64,000 nucleotides of DNA from Planctomycetota bacterium (lineage in GTDB: Bacteria > Planctomycetota > UBA1135 > GCA-002748355): NCBI GenBank assembly GCA_002748355.1, contig PDSF01000034.1:1-64000 (forward strand). Direction: 5' to 3'. Below the pieces are notes generated by a model. The model was not told where the DNA came from. It did no database searches and worked only from the letters and a program-made list of their open reading frames with translations. Positions 8,501 to 16,031 of this stretch are shown here, piece by piece; positions within the stretch are counted from its first letter, which is position 1, and every line of letters starts with the position of its first letter. The position numbers and the translations under genes are program-made.

Positions 8501-9775
8501 CCACTGGGCATCCGCCTGCAGAGCGCGGGCCTCGCCTCCGAGATCGAAGTCGACATCCGCCAGCACCGTCAGCTTCGACTTCCGGCGATAGGCTCCGGCT
8601 CCTTCGGCTTGCGCATGAGCAGCCCAGGGGCTCATCCTCGCTGCGCCTTCCGCCTGGAGCATCGCCGCCCGGCAGACCTCCCTGGCTGGCAGAAAGGCGG
8701 AGCCTTGCTCAGTGCCCTGCTCCCCGAAAACACCGTCCTCCTCCACCGCAACGGCAAGCCGCTACGCCCCCCGCGCATCGTCCCCTACGACGATGTCCAG
8801 GGCTGGCTTGGGATGAGCGCTCCCTTCCCAGGCCCGCTCCGATTGGGCAACAGTGAACTCGTCACCGCCTTCGCTGAACTAGCCTGGCACCTTGAGTTAC
8901 ATCAAAGCGCAGCTGGAGAAAGTCGCCTGGGACTCAGGCCCGGCTCACAGCGCTGGAAGGCGCAGGAGCTGCTCTGGCTCCAGCGCAGCGGCAAAGGCCA
9001 TCCTTGGTTGCCCCGCCCCGCCCCAGCCACGGATGCAAGTCAGGCTATGTCCGTCGAGCTGCCCCCTGGGAGCGCAGTACGACTGCAGAGCCAAGAACCC
9101 CTCGCCCGCGGAGGCAGCCGCCTGTCCCTACGCGCTTCCCGCCGCGGGCCGCAGGCCAAGCTCAATGTGCGGATCTTCCTCCTAGACCAAGGCCGTGAAC
9201 AAGAGATCCTCCACTGCCCTTGGCCAGCCAAGGAAAAGCAGCTAGCCCTGGAGGCTTGGCTCCCTGCGGCACTCCACAAAGACTCACACTGGCTGCTCGA
9301 ACTGCGCAGTCCCGCAGCCCAGCAACAAACCCTTTGCATCGACGAGCTGTGGAGCGCCTCTCTGACGCCACCGATCCTCGACCTATTGACTCTCGCTCCC
9401 GAAGACCGTGTCGAACGGGGCATCCCGAGCGCCCACAGCGATGGCTGGCGCCGCGGCCCAGCCCTGCGCCTCGGGGGCCAGGACGAAGACCGCCTGGACA
9501 TCCCGGTCTCCATCCCCCCGGGGCTGGTGCTCGGGCGACTCCTCGTCGAAGCGCCGCTGTCGGGTGCCATCCCCGACTGGTCACTTGAGTTCGTGCCCAG
9601 TAAAGGCAGCCGACGTGAACCCCTCATCGCCCGGCGCCGCCCGCATCGCGGCCAACCCAAACTGCATCTGATCGACCTGCGCCCTCTGGCTGGCCGCACC
9701 GGTTTCCTTGTTTTTCGAAGCCACGGCAGTGGAGCACCACTGCGGCTCCTCTTCCCCTCCCTGCGACGACGCTGA
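5573..9775 (+). CDS. Very large lipoprotein of unknown function (1400 aa)
   Basis: The frame opens at a GTG at 5573 with a short N region, a hydrophobic stretch and the lipobox LLAGC (Cys23), so the product should be lipid-anchored. A TTG at 5582 is an alternative start, and no clear ribosome site decides between them. I do not recognise a family. Residues 40-160 look like beta strands. About 230-540 are helical, Ala/Leu/Arg-rich and tetratricopeptide-like in texture but without a repeat I can align. From about 570 onward, beta-sandwich-like segments rich in Gly, Pro and Trp resemble carbohydrate-binding or immunoglobulin-like folds, with a possible Rossmann-like stretch near 860-960 (HVFGSVEEW, LTVLLLAGQ). 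No catalytic motif is evident. It sits between a porin and a thioredoxin-fold protein; the ArsC-like gene begins one base after its stop, so the two are probably cotranscribed. Confidence 0.7.
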   Translation: MPGLFLSPRPCSAFALCLLLAGCASTPQRAPTQPEPSAKPALLYLERRESLRIGIEDPEFGRTELLRLRSIEVMSRDPHGRIQRKEWPLRFSEQSPTRLSLSNDEHAFALKLSASTAQSSVRVQLEDHIGSRHRVERISLQYEWARGPLGKLGQHLVPDELAPCGFLLLADEAYAAMLLALPGKQRRLPRFLRAEGGASPRLIHGLMGSGQWLEDEKIGLEHELLLWKRSPGISALSQALHLRHQRLAAAAAAQQATQRQSFEAELRKCLQATEPVQDWQGRGFGPGELARSIEITRNLGSPEQKAAALSLLASSPRSGRLFATRRVFGPNGPHWGKDADDLYSTVELCELAASAWRLSGGVSSSAAKTIRARAEEFLDLLQRDAALGELPAQYRKNNTAVRSNHATPRRAWIAAAELALALRAKHPSGSALIQRVLQWLALDPTPLREWSSDEVLRTARLAQAQESTPAEPWLLEAARRQRLASLPLQHKPFIGSIGGGAGQQAPSLAPDLFWRAWQSTGQRDWLDRCILALYSKACSREDPLQALRLSNFLHEHRGQLAAELAREPGVFAAGIGHVQFRPTRSHPAGRELRLRLWNSGPPIEATLVVEHPAGSTQLSMQPGPEPGELFATVPASLVAEVGTVLHCHVEYRSKEGEARVPFSGSRPIHIGTRYLADCGDDDEPWLMRGRELPTKVTAEGRSRARKLPIGAALDYYVPLPGDVTVVELRARHSGALRIRQLGSKERYRATARGPGLQSSRWRVPVYRNKAGEPWKLRFEAAEAGVSLDWFDVRILQSGSAAPEIGERRKPTRQLPQDLHLQLLPLRCGPCQQVSQERLRLLLYGKEGGGTGSSNDSFADWLASFSNARVHVFGSVEEWRTATDLPPISASAQLWQQSLPRLHPSFDANAALTVLLLAGQEGDPRTLALSSGRKLWLIPYGEGESMLLPKLVHCFLDSQAPIPETAKALLAMESPASPLGIRLQSAGLASEIEVDIRQHRQLRLPAIGSGSFGLRMSSPGAHPRCAFRLEHRRPADLPGWQKGGALLSALLPENTVLLHRNGKPLRPPRIVPYDDVQGWLGMSAPFPGPLRLGNSELVTAFAELAWHLELHQSAAGESRLGLRPGSQRWKAQELLWLQRSGKGHPWLPRPAPATDASQAMSVELPPGSAVRLQSQEPLARGGSRLSLRASRRGPQAKLNVRIFLLDQGREQEILHCPWPAKEKQLALEAWLPAALHKDSHWLLELRSPAAQQQTLCIDELWSASLTPPILDLLTLAPEDRVERGIPSAHSDGWRRGPALRLGGQDEDRLDIPVSIPPGLVLGRLLVEAPLSGAIPDWSLEFVPSKGSRREPLIARRRPHRGQPKLHLIDLRPLAGRTGFLVFRSHGSGAPLRLLFPSLRRR

Positions 9776-9776
9776 C

Positions 9777-10133
9777 ATGAAGACAACGCTCACCCTCTGG
9801 TTCCACGCCGCTTGTTCCAAGTCCCGCAAGGCTCGCGAGCTTCTCGCGGCCCGCGAACTCGAACTCGAACTCTTCGAGTACCAGGTCACCCCACCGACCC
9901 GGGAGCAGCTCGAAGAGCTGCTCTGCAAGCTGGACGAAGAGGATCCTCGCAAAATGGCTCGCGCCAAAGAAGCGCTGTTCAGCGAGCTGGGACTGGACGA
10001 CGCCGATCGCGACGCCGTCTTGGACGCACTCGTTGCCCACCCAGAATTGATAGAGCGTCCCATCGCTGTCTTGGGCGACAAAGCGATCATCGCCAGGCCC
10101 CCCGAGCGCGCTCTGGAGCTATTGCTTCCATAG
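9777..10133 (+). CDS. ArsC/YfgD-like thioredoxin-fold protein
   Basis: The 118-residue product starts at the ATG at 9777, directly after the preceding stop. The N terminus has the ArsC-family pattern: a beta strand (TLTLWF), then HAACSKSRKARELLAAR, where Cys13 followed by SKSR corresponds to the catalytic cysteine and anion-binding loop of glutaredoxin-dependent arsenate reductases and YfgD/Spx relatives. The C-terminal IERPIAVLGDKAIIARPPE matches the conserved cis-Pro and RP segment of the family. Length is typical (about 115). Without an ars operon nearby, true arsenate reductase activity is uncertain; a YfgD-like redox role is as likely. Confidence 0.8.
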   Translation: MKTTLTLWFHAACSKSRKARELLAARELELELFEYQVTPPTREQLEELLCKLDEEDPRKMARAKEALFSELGLDDADRDAVLDALVAHPELIERPIAVLGDKAIIARPPERALELLLP

Positions 10134-10142
10134 CAAGATTTG

Positions 10143-10235
10143 CTTGCGAATAGATCGCGATTATCACCAAGCGAACGCGACTAATTCGCGATAATACCCA
10201 ATCGGATGCGAGCCGTTCGCGACATCTAACCTGAC
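10143..10235. promoter_or_regulatory. Three 31-bp direct repeats, each with a GCGA-N5-TCGC dyad
   Basis: Units start at 10143, 10174 and 10205. At the same offset in every unit there is GCGA, five variable bases, then TCGCGA (TCGC at 10155, 10186 and 10217). GCGA-N5-TCGC is an inverted repeat, so each unit contains an operator-like dyad. The units repeat every 31 bp, almost exactly three turns of B-DNA, putting all sites on one face of the helix. The 3' parts are weakly conserved (CCAAGCG, CCAATCG, CCTGAC). The array lies between the ArsC-like gene and hemA, about 310-400 bases upstream of the hemA start. It is likely a binding site array for a dimeric regulator of the haem operon; iterons are a less likely reading. 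Confidence 0.65.
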
Positions 10236-10288
10236 GGGTAAAGCTGCTGCTTCTGGCTACAAGTTGGGGATAGTGCCAGCGCCCTTGC

Positions 10289-10335
10289 TAGCCGAAAAAG
10301 CCAGCGAATCGCCGATTCACTGGCTTTTTCGGCTA
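10289..10335. terminator. 16-bp perfect hairpin upstream of hemA
   Basis: TAGCCGAAAAAGCCAG (10289-10304) pairs with CTGGCTTTTTCGGCTA (10320-10335); inside the loop GAATC can pair with GATTC. The A5/T5 runs are inside the stem, so the element is symmetric and could end transcripts from the ArsC-like gene or act as an attenuator in the hemA leader. Confidence 0.65.
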
Positions 10336-10547
10336 TACAGCCCTCTGAAAGATCTGCCCTGTTAGCAAGCACTTCTTCTACGCTTTTGAGCTCGACACGC
10401 TGACAAAGACCAAAACTGGCGGCTGCACGAACACATTTCTGAGAAAAGCTAATAGCTCTTTTGCCTCCATGACAAAGGCATGACATCCGGCGCAGACGGC
10501 AGCCGATACTTCCGGCACTAGCTCGTCTCGCACGAACCTCACGCGTC

Positions 10548-11804
10548 ATGCAGAACCTCCTCCTGGTTGGCACCAGCCATCGCTTCATTGACCCCTCCCG
10601 CCTCGGGCTCTTGCCCACTGGTGACGAGCTTCGTGCCCGCCTAGGCGCAGCTCGGGCTGAGGGGCGAGTCGCGGGCTTCGTCGTGCTCTCAACCTGCAAC
10701 CGCCTTGAGTGCTACCTCGAGGTCTCCGACCCGAAGAGCGCTTGCGACCTGCCTCAGGACATACTGCGCGAGCTCTTCGACATCCCCGGCACCACCGCGC
10801 AAGGCCAAGAGGTGCTGCGGCACCTCCTGCACGTCGCCGGCTCCCTAGGCTCCATGATCCTCGGTGAGAACCAGATTCTCGGTCAGGTGAAGAAAGCCTG
10901 GCAGAAGAGCCAGGACGAGGGAGAATGCTCTCCGCTCCTGCACGAGGTCTTCCGCCACGCCGTGACCGGGGCCAAAGAAATCCGCAATGCCACCGGCCTC
11001 GGAGAGCGCCCGGTCAGCGTCGCCAGCCTCGCGGCGCGGCACTTGGTCGATCGCCTGTCCCAGCACAGCCTATCTCAGCGGAGCCTATCTCAGCAGAACC
11101 GCCAAGAGCATCCTCGCATCGCCCTGATCGGCGCTGGCGAAATGATCCGCAAGGCCAGCCCAGCCGTGGTCGAGGCCTGCGGCGGCAAATGCGAATTGCT
11201 CTTCGTCAACCGCACCTTCTCCAAGGCCGAGCAGCTTGCCCTCGAGTTTGGCGGCCGGGCGATGTCGCTCAGCGACTTCTACAACGAGACCCCTGGATGC
11301 GAGGCCCTCATCGTCGCCGTCTGGGGTAAGGATCCTCTCTGCGACGTGGACTTGGCCGAAAAGGTCGCCGATGCCCGCGAACGCGAAGCTCGCAGCCCCG
11401 GCGAGATCGAACTCGTCGACCTCGGCGTGCCCGCCTGCATCGCTCCCGAGCTCGGAGCCGATCCACGCTTCCACCTCCTCGACATGGACACGCTAAACGC
11501 TTGGAGCCGCCGCCACGCCAGCGAACGCCGCAAGGCCGCAGCGCGCGCCCTGCCGATCATCGAGCGCCACGTGCGTGCCTTCGTCGCCCGCCGCGAGAGC
11601 CGCAAGTTCAACCTCTCCGGTGTCCGCGAGGCTCACTTGCAGCTGGCCGAAGATCAGATCCGCCAGCTGGTTGGCAGCAAGCTTGCACATCTCTCCCTTG
11701 ATGACCGGGCGCGCATCGAACGCGGATTCTTGGATCTGGCTAAGGCGCACGCCCACCTACATCTCAAGGACTTGCGGAGCATGGTCGCCACAAGCGTTGG
11801 CTGA
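10548..11804 (+). CDS. hemA: Glutamyl-tRNA reductase
   Basis: HemA reduces glutamyl-tRNA(Glu) to glutamate-1-semialdehyde, the first committed step of C5 haem synthesis. The 418-residue product has the N-terminal catalytic motif LSTCNRLECY with the nucleophile at Cys50, the GENQILGQVK helix, the NADPH-binding region (ALIGAGEMIRKAS) and the C-terminal dimerisation helices. No strong ribosome site precedes the ATG at 10548. The gene is followed by hemCD after 115 bases and heads a unidirectional haem operon. Its long leader (about 400 bases) contains three operator-like repeats and a hairpin, so regulation at this entry step is plausible. Feedback by haem is known for the family but cannot be read here. 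Confidence 0.97.
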   Translation: MQNLLLVGTSHRFIDPSRLGLLPTGDELRARLGAARAEGRVAGFVVLSTCNRLECYLEVSDPKSACDLPQDILRELFDIPGTTAQGQEVLRHLLHVAGSLGSMILGENQILGQVKKAWQKSQDEGECSPLLHEVFRHAVTGAKEIRNATGLGERPVSVASLAARHLVDRLSQHSLSQRSLSQQNRQEHPRIALIGAGEMIRKASPAVVEACGGKCELLFVNRTFSKAEQLALEFGGRAMSLSDFYNETPGCEALIVAVWGKDPLCDVDLAEKVADAREREARSPGEIELVDLGVPACIAPELGADPRFHLLDMDTLNAWSRRHASERRKAAARALPIIERHVRAFVARRESRKFNLSGVREAHLQLAEDQIRQLVGSKLAHLSLDDRARIERGFLDLAKAHAHLHLKDLRSMVATSVG

Positions 11805-11839
11805 ACAGAGCGAGTAAGGTCTCCTCTTTGCTCGGCCAT

Positions 11840-11864
11840 GCCGCGGCGCCACGCCGCGGCGCCA
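11840..11864 (+). repeat. Tandem 12-mer forming a GC hairpin between hemA and hemCD
   Basis: GCCGCGGCGCCA occurs twice, separated by one base. The same bases can fold as CCGCGGCG / CGCCGCGG with a CCA loop (11841-11859). It lies in the 115-base hemA-hemCD gap and could be an attenuator or RNA processing site. Confidence 0.5.
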
Positions 11865-11919
11865 TACTGTGGCTGGGCCCCTCCCAGCTATCACAACTGG
11901 CTGCAGAAAAGGAACGGCA

Positions 11920-13554
11920 GTGCGTATCCGAATCGGCACACGGGGAAGCGATCTCGCCCTTTGGCAGGCCTATCACGTCCAGGATCTCCTGCGGCGGGAC
12001 TGCGGCGCTGAGGTCGAAATCAAGATCATCAAAACCCAAGGGGACATGATCCAGGATGTCCCACTGACCCCCGATCTCGGAAAGTCCTTCTTCACCAAGG
12101 AAATCGAGCAGGCACTCCTGGACCGGGAGATCGACCTGGCTGTGCACAGCCTCAAGGACCTCGCCGTCGACGATACTCCGGGACTGGCACTGGCCGCGAT
12201 TCCGGCGCGCGAGCAGCCCAGTGAGCGCTTGCTGATCCACCCCAAGGGCTTCGATGCCACGGCTCGGCCTTTGCCACTGCGCCAAGGCGCGATCGTTGGC
12301 ACATCCTCTCCGCGCCGCCAGCGACGCCTGCTTGAGATACGCCCCGATCTTGAGATCCGCGAGCTACGCGGCAACGTCCCGACGCGGGTCAACAAATGCA
12401 AGCAGGGCGAATACGACGCCATCCTCCTCGCCTATGCCGGCGTCACGCGACTAGCCGTCGACATCCAAGACCTGCACCCGCTCGATCTGCCCCTGGACCT
12501 GCTCTGCGGCGCCGCCGGCCAAGGTGCCCTCGGCCTACAAACGCGCCAAGACGACAGCGAGCTACGCCAGCTATTAGGGCAGCTGGAGGATGCTGCCAGC
12601 GCCCGCGCCACGAGTATCGAGAGAAAGCTCCTCAAGGCCCTGGGAGGTGGATGCACCCTGCCCTTTGGCGCATATGCCCAATGCCAAGCCGAGGGGCCGG
12701 CACGACTGCACGCCTACCTCTTTGCGCCGGAGCCGGGCACAGCCTCGCTGCGCTTCGAAGGGCAGGACGAGAACGACGAGGCTCTGGTCAAGCGGGCGGC
12801 AGCAGCCCTGTTGCCAGCCATGCAAAAGACTCTCGCCGGGAACAAGGTCCTCGTTCTTGGTGGCCCGCAGCGGCCGACCTTGCTCGGCCAAATGATCGCA
12901 GCCGGCGCCGAGGCCCAGTACCGCGAGTGCTTTCAGTACCGCGATCTGCCTTGCCCCAGCGACGCCATGCAGCACCTGCTGGCCGTCGACCACCTGCTGA
13001 TCGCCAGCAAGAACGCTGCCCTGCGACTCCAGGCCGAGCTCGAAAACGCCGGCCAAGAGCTTCCTCCCCGCACGACCCTGCTCGTCCCAGGCAGTGCTAC
13101 GCGAGAGCTCGCCAAAGCCCTATTCCCCAAGCAAGAAATCCTGGTCGGCGAACCGCCCCGCTCCCTCGGCATGGGCATGCTCGCAGTCCAGCGTGGCGCG
13201 AAGCGGCTCTTCGGCGTCGGCGCCGCCAACGGTAATGACGAGGGCATCGAATACGCCCGCCAGGCAGGCATCCAGGCCGAAACCCTGGCGCTCTACCGTT
13301 CGGAACCAGCCCCGGCAGCCAGCGCCGCCTGGCCCCCAGAGCTGGGCGAGGCCAGAGGAGCCTTCCTCCTCTACCTCTCCCCGGCCGCCGTCCGAAGCGC
13401 CCCTCCCCCCAAGGAGTTCCAGGGCCTACGGCTCCTCGCCATCGGCCCCAGCACCGCGCACGCTCTCGAAGAAGCCGGAGCCTTGGCCTACGAAACGCTC
13501 GCTCGACCAGAACTGAGTTCCCTCCTCGCCTGCATCGAGAGTCACCAAACATGA
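11920..13554 (+). CDS. hemCD: Fused hydroxymethylbilane synthase / uroporphyrinogen-III synthase
   Basis: The GTG at 11920 is chosen because AAGGAA precedes it and the HemC core starts immediately (VRIRIGTRGSDLALWQ). Residues 1 to about 300 are HemC: the catalytic Asp80 lies in HSLKDL, the RRQ segment at 132-134, and Cys245 in LGGGCTLPFG binds the dipyrromethane cofactor. Residues from about 310 to 544 are HemD: VLVLGGPQRPTLLGQM, HLLIASKNAALRL and the C-terminal GPSTAHALEEAG typical of the two-lobed synthase. The fusion joins two consecutive steps and would hand over the unstable hydroxymethylbilane. The stop overlaps the hemL start in an ATGA. HemC-HemD fusions are known in some lineages; here both domains appear intact. 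Confidence 0.95.
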   Translation: MRIRIGTRGSDLALWQAYHVQDLLRRDCGAEVEIKIIKTQGDMIQDVPLTPDLGKSFFTKEIEQALLDREIDLAVHSLKDLAVDDTPGLALAAIPAREQPSERLLIHPKGFDATARPLPLRQGAIVGTSSPRRQRRLLEIRPDLEIRELRGNVPTRVNKCKQGEYDAILLAYAGVTRLAVDIQDLHPLDLPLDLLCGAAGQGALGLQTRQDDSELRQLLGQLEDAASARATSIERKLLKALGGGCTLPFGAYAQCQAEGPARLHAYLFAPEPGTASLRFEGQDENDEALVKRAAAALLPAMQKTLAGNKVLVLGGPQRPTLLGQMIAAGAEAQYRECFQYRDLPCPSDAMQHLLAVDHLLIASKNAALRLQAELENAGQELPPRTTLLVPGSATRELAKALFPKQEILVGEPPRSLGMGMLAVQRGAKRLFGVGAANGNDEGIEYARQAGIQAETLALYRSEPAPAASAAWPPELGEARGAFLLYLSPAAVRSAPPPKEFQGLRLLAIGPSTAHALEEAGALAYETLARPELSSLLACIESHQT

Positions 13555-14852
13555 AGCAAGACAGCAGCAAGACCGGCGTCTCGAACGAAGACCTCTTCGC
13601 CCGCGCCCAGAAGGCCCTCCCCGGCGGTGTTAGCTCGCCTGTCCGCGCCTTTCGTTCGGTGGGCGGCAGCCCCATCGTCTTCGAACGTGGCAAGGGAGCC
13701 TACTTCAGCGACGTCGAAGGCAAGCGCTACCTCGACTTCGTCATGTCCTGGGGACCGCTGATCCTCGGGCACGCAGAACCCAGGGTGCTTGAGGCCGTCG
13801 CCGATGCCGCCAGCCGCGGCCTTAGCTTCGGCGCCCCCTGCCAAGCCGAGATCGAGCTGGCAGAACTCGTCCGCGACCTACACCCCTGTGCCGAACAGGT
13901 GCGCTTCACCAGCTCGGGCACCGAAGCGGCGATGAGCGCGCTGCGCCTTGCCCGCGGAGCCACCGGTCGCACGAGGATCCTCAAGTTCAACGGCTGCTAC
14001 CACGGCCACAGTGACTCCTTGCTGGTCGCCGCCGGCTCGGGGCTAGCAACCTTCGGCAAGCCATCCTCCGACGGCGTCCCCGATGATCTCGCCCGCTGGA
14101 CCTCGGTGCTCGAACTCGACGATGAGGATGCTCTCGAAGCCTTCTTCGCCGAACATGGCGCCGAACTCGCCGTCGCGGTGATCGAACCGGTCCCCGCCAA
14201 CAACGGCCTACTGCTTCAACGCAAGGAGTATCTGGTCAAGCTGCGCGAACTCTGCACGAAGCACGGCGCCATGCTCCTCTTTGACGAGGTCATCAGCGGC
14301 TTCCGCCTCGGCCCCGGCGGCGCGACCACGCTCTACGAGGTCCAGCCAGACATGGTCTGCTTCGGCAAGGTCATCGGCGGCGGTATGCCGGTCGGAGCCT
14401 TCGCGGCTTCCAAAGAGATCATGGCGCACCTGGCTCCAGAAGGTGGCGTCTACCAAGCCGGCACCCTGAGCGGCAATCCGGTAGCGATGGCCGCCGGCCT
14501 TGCCCAGCTGCGCACTCTGATCGAAGAGGACGGCTGGAAGAAACTCGAGGTCTTAGGCCGACAACTCGAAGAAGGCTTCGCCGCCCTCAAAGAGCGTATG
14601 GAGATTCCTCTGCAGATGGCCCGCCTAGGCTCGTTGTTCTGGTTGGCACCCGAGGCGACGCAGCCCTATCGCTCGGCCGCGTCGCTGCCCAGCAATCTCG
14701 GCGAGGCCTACCGGCCGCTCTTCGCAAAGCTTCTAGCCAATGGCATCTACCTCGCTCCCTCGGCTTTCGAAGTCGGTTTCCTCTCTCTGGCGCACACGAG
14801 CAGCGATGTAGAACGCCTGCTCGAGGCCATCGCGCAAGCGCAGAAGAGCTAG
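13551..14852 (+). CDS. hemL: Glutamate-1-semialdehyde 2,1-aminomutase
   Basis: HemL converts glutamate-1-semialdehyde to 5-aminolevulinate with PLP. The 433-residue length is typical. Visible motifs are PGGVSSPVRAF near the N terminus, the PLP phosphate-binding SSGTEAAMSALRLAR (121-135), FNGCYHGHSD, FDEVISGFR (244-252) and the Schiff-base lysine K273 in FGKVIGGGMP. It starts inside the hemCD stop codon and is followed after three bases by the sensor kinase gene. HemA and HemL act consecutively; HemB, which would use the product, is not in the window. Confidence 0.97.
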   Translation: MKQDSSKTGVSNEDLFARAQKALPGGVSSPVRAFRSVGGSPIVFERGKGAYFSDVEGKRYLDFVMSWGPLILGHAEPRVLEAVADAASRGLSFGAPCQAEIELAELVRDLHPCAEQVRFTSSGTEAAMSALRLARGATGRTRILKFNGCYHGHSDSLLVAAGSGLATFGKPSSDGVPDDLARWTSVLELDDEDALEAFFAEHGAELAVAVIEPVPANNGLLLQRKEYLVKLRELCTKHGAMLLFDEVISGFRLGPGGATTLYEVQPDMVCFGKVIGGGMPVGAFAASKEIMAHLAPEGGVYQAGTLSGNPVAMAAGLAQLRTLIEEDGWKKLEVLGRQLEEGFAALKERMEIPLQMARLGSLFWLAPEATQPYRSAASLPSNLGEAYRPLFAKLLANGIYLAPSAFEVGFLSLAHTSSDVERLLEAIAQAQKS

Positions 14853-14855
14853 GAA

Positions 14856-16031
14856 ATGGGAGGATCCTCCTGGCTGCGCGCGGTTTTCTACCTTCTTGTC
14901 GGACTCTGTTTGGCGCAGCTGACCTGGTGGACGTATTTCGCCTACCAGAGCTCGGGTGACCTCGAACGCCTCGACCTGTCCTGGCTCGAGTCGCGAGCCT
15001 TCCGCGCAGCCCATGCGCTCGAAGGCAGCGACTACGGCAAGCTGAGCCTGAAGCAGCGCAGCGAGGCCATCGAGGGCTATCTCGAAGAACAATACCCCAA
15101 GCTCCAGGTCAAGCAGATCGCAGGGCCCATCCCCAGTGACAGCCCGGTGATCCGCGGCTTCGACGCCGGCAATGGCAAGCGCTTCGTGATCCAAGCCAAG
15201 CAGAGCGCCCTCGACGAGGCCTTGGCCCAGGGTGAACGCACCCGCCGCATGTTCGTCTATGAAAGCATCGCCTTCGTGGTGGTGGTGCTGGCCGGCGTGG
15301 TCATGATCCGCGTGCTCACCAACCGCGAAGCCAAGATCAGCGCACAGCAGCAGCGCTTTCTCACCGGAGCCACCCACGAACTCAAGACTCCCCTCGCAAC
15401 GCTGCGCCTAGGCCTGCAATCGATGGAGCAGGGGAGCTTGCCGAAAGGCAAGCTCCCGCATTACGCCGCACAGATGGTGGAGCAGGTGAATCGCCTCGAA
15501 ATGGAGGTCGAGAACCTCCTTCGCAGCGCCGCCGGAACGAGCCCGGCAGAGATCAGCATCGGAGACCTCGGACAGGACGCCGAGGAGGTCGCAAGAGAAT
15601 TCTCTCAGCGCTTCGGCGCATATGACTTGGAGCTGGACTTGCAGCGCCGTGAAGCTTTGGCCCTACCGGTACAGCGCGACCGGAACGCCATCCGCCAGAT
15701 CCTGCGCAACCTCCTCGACAATGCCTGCAAGTTCTCACCTCGCGGAGGACGCATCGCTCTGCACATCGACTCAAAGGATGGGCAAGCGCGGGTCCAGGTC
15801 ATCGACGCCGGTCCAGGTGTCCTGACATCAGAGCAAGAGAAGATCTTCGAACGCTTTTACCGCGGCAGCTCCGAGGCTGAACAATCCAAAGGCGGCACCG
15901 GCCTAGGTCTCTGGCTCTCGCGCAAGATGGCAAGGGCTCAGGGCGGCGAACTCAGCCTAATCCCCAGCCAAGAAGGAGCCTGCTTCGAGCTAAGGCTTCC
16001 GCTCGCAAAGAAGGAGGCTTTGAGGACATGA
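14856..16031 (+). CDS. Membrane sensor histidine kinase inside the haem operon
   Basis: The 391-residue protein has one membrane segment at about 8-28, a roughly 105-residue extracytoplasmic sensor region, a second segment at about 133-152, then HisKA with the phosphoacceptor His174 in GATHELKTPL. An HATPase domain follows: N box RQILRNLLDNACKFSP, G1 DAGPGV and G2 GTGLGLWLSRK. No HAMP domain is seen between the second membrane helix and HisKA. It starts three bases after hemL and ends in an ATGA overlap with the response regulator, so the pair is translated with the haem enzymes. The sensor region has no cysteine or CXXCH haem site that I can see, so the signal is unknown. The palindrome GAGGATCCTC sits at its start codon. 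Confidence 0.93.
   Translation: MGGSSWLRAVFYLLVGLCLAQLTWWTYFAYQSSGDLERLDLSWLESRAFRAAHALEGSDYGKLSLKQRSEAIEGYLEEQYPKLQVKQIAGPIPSDSPVIRGFDAGNGKRFVIQAKQSALDEALAQGERTRRMFVYESIAFVVVVLAGVVMIRVLTNREAKISAQQQRFLTGATHELKTPLATLRLGLQSMEQGSLPKGKLPHYAAQMVEQVNRLEMEVENLLRSAAGTSPAEISIGDLGQDAEEVAREFSQRFGAYDLELDLQRREALALPVQRDRNAIRQILRNLLDNACKFSPRGGRIALHIDSKDGQARVQVIDAGPGVLTSEQEKIFERFYRGSSEAEQSKGGTGLGLWLSRKMARAQGGELSLIPSQEGACFELRLPLAKKEALRT

Noticed and set aside
10143..10235. Replication origin iterons
   Set aside because: Three phased repeats resemble iterons, but there is no AT-rich melting region, DnaA-box cluster or replication gene nearby; a regulator array before hemA is the simpler reading.
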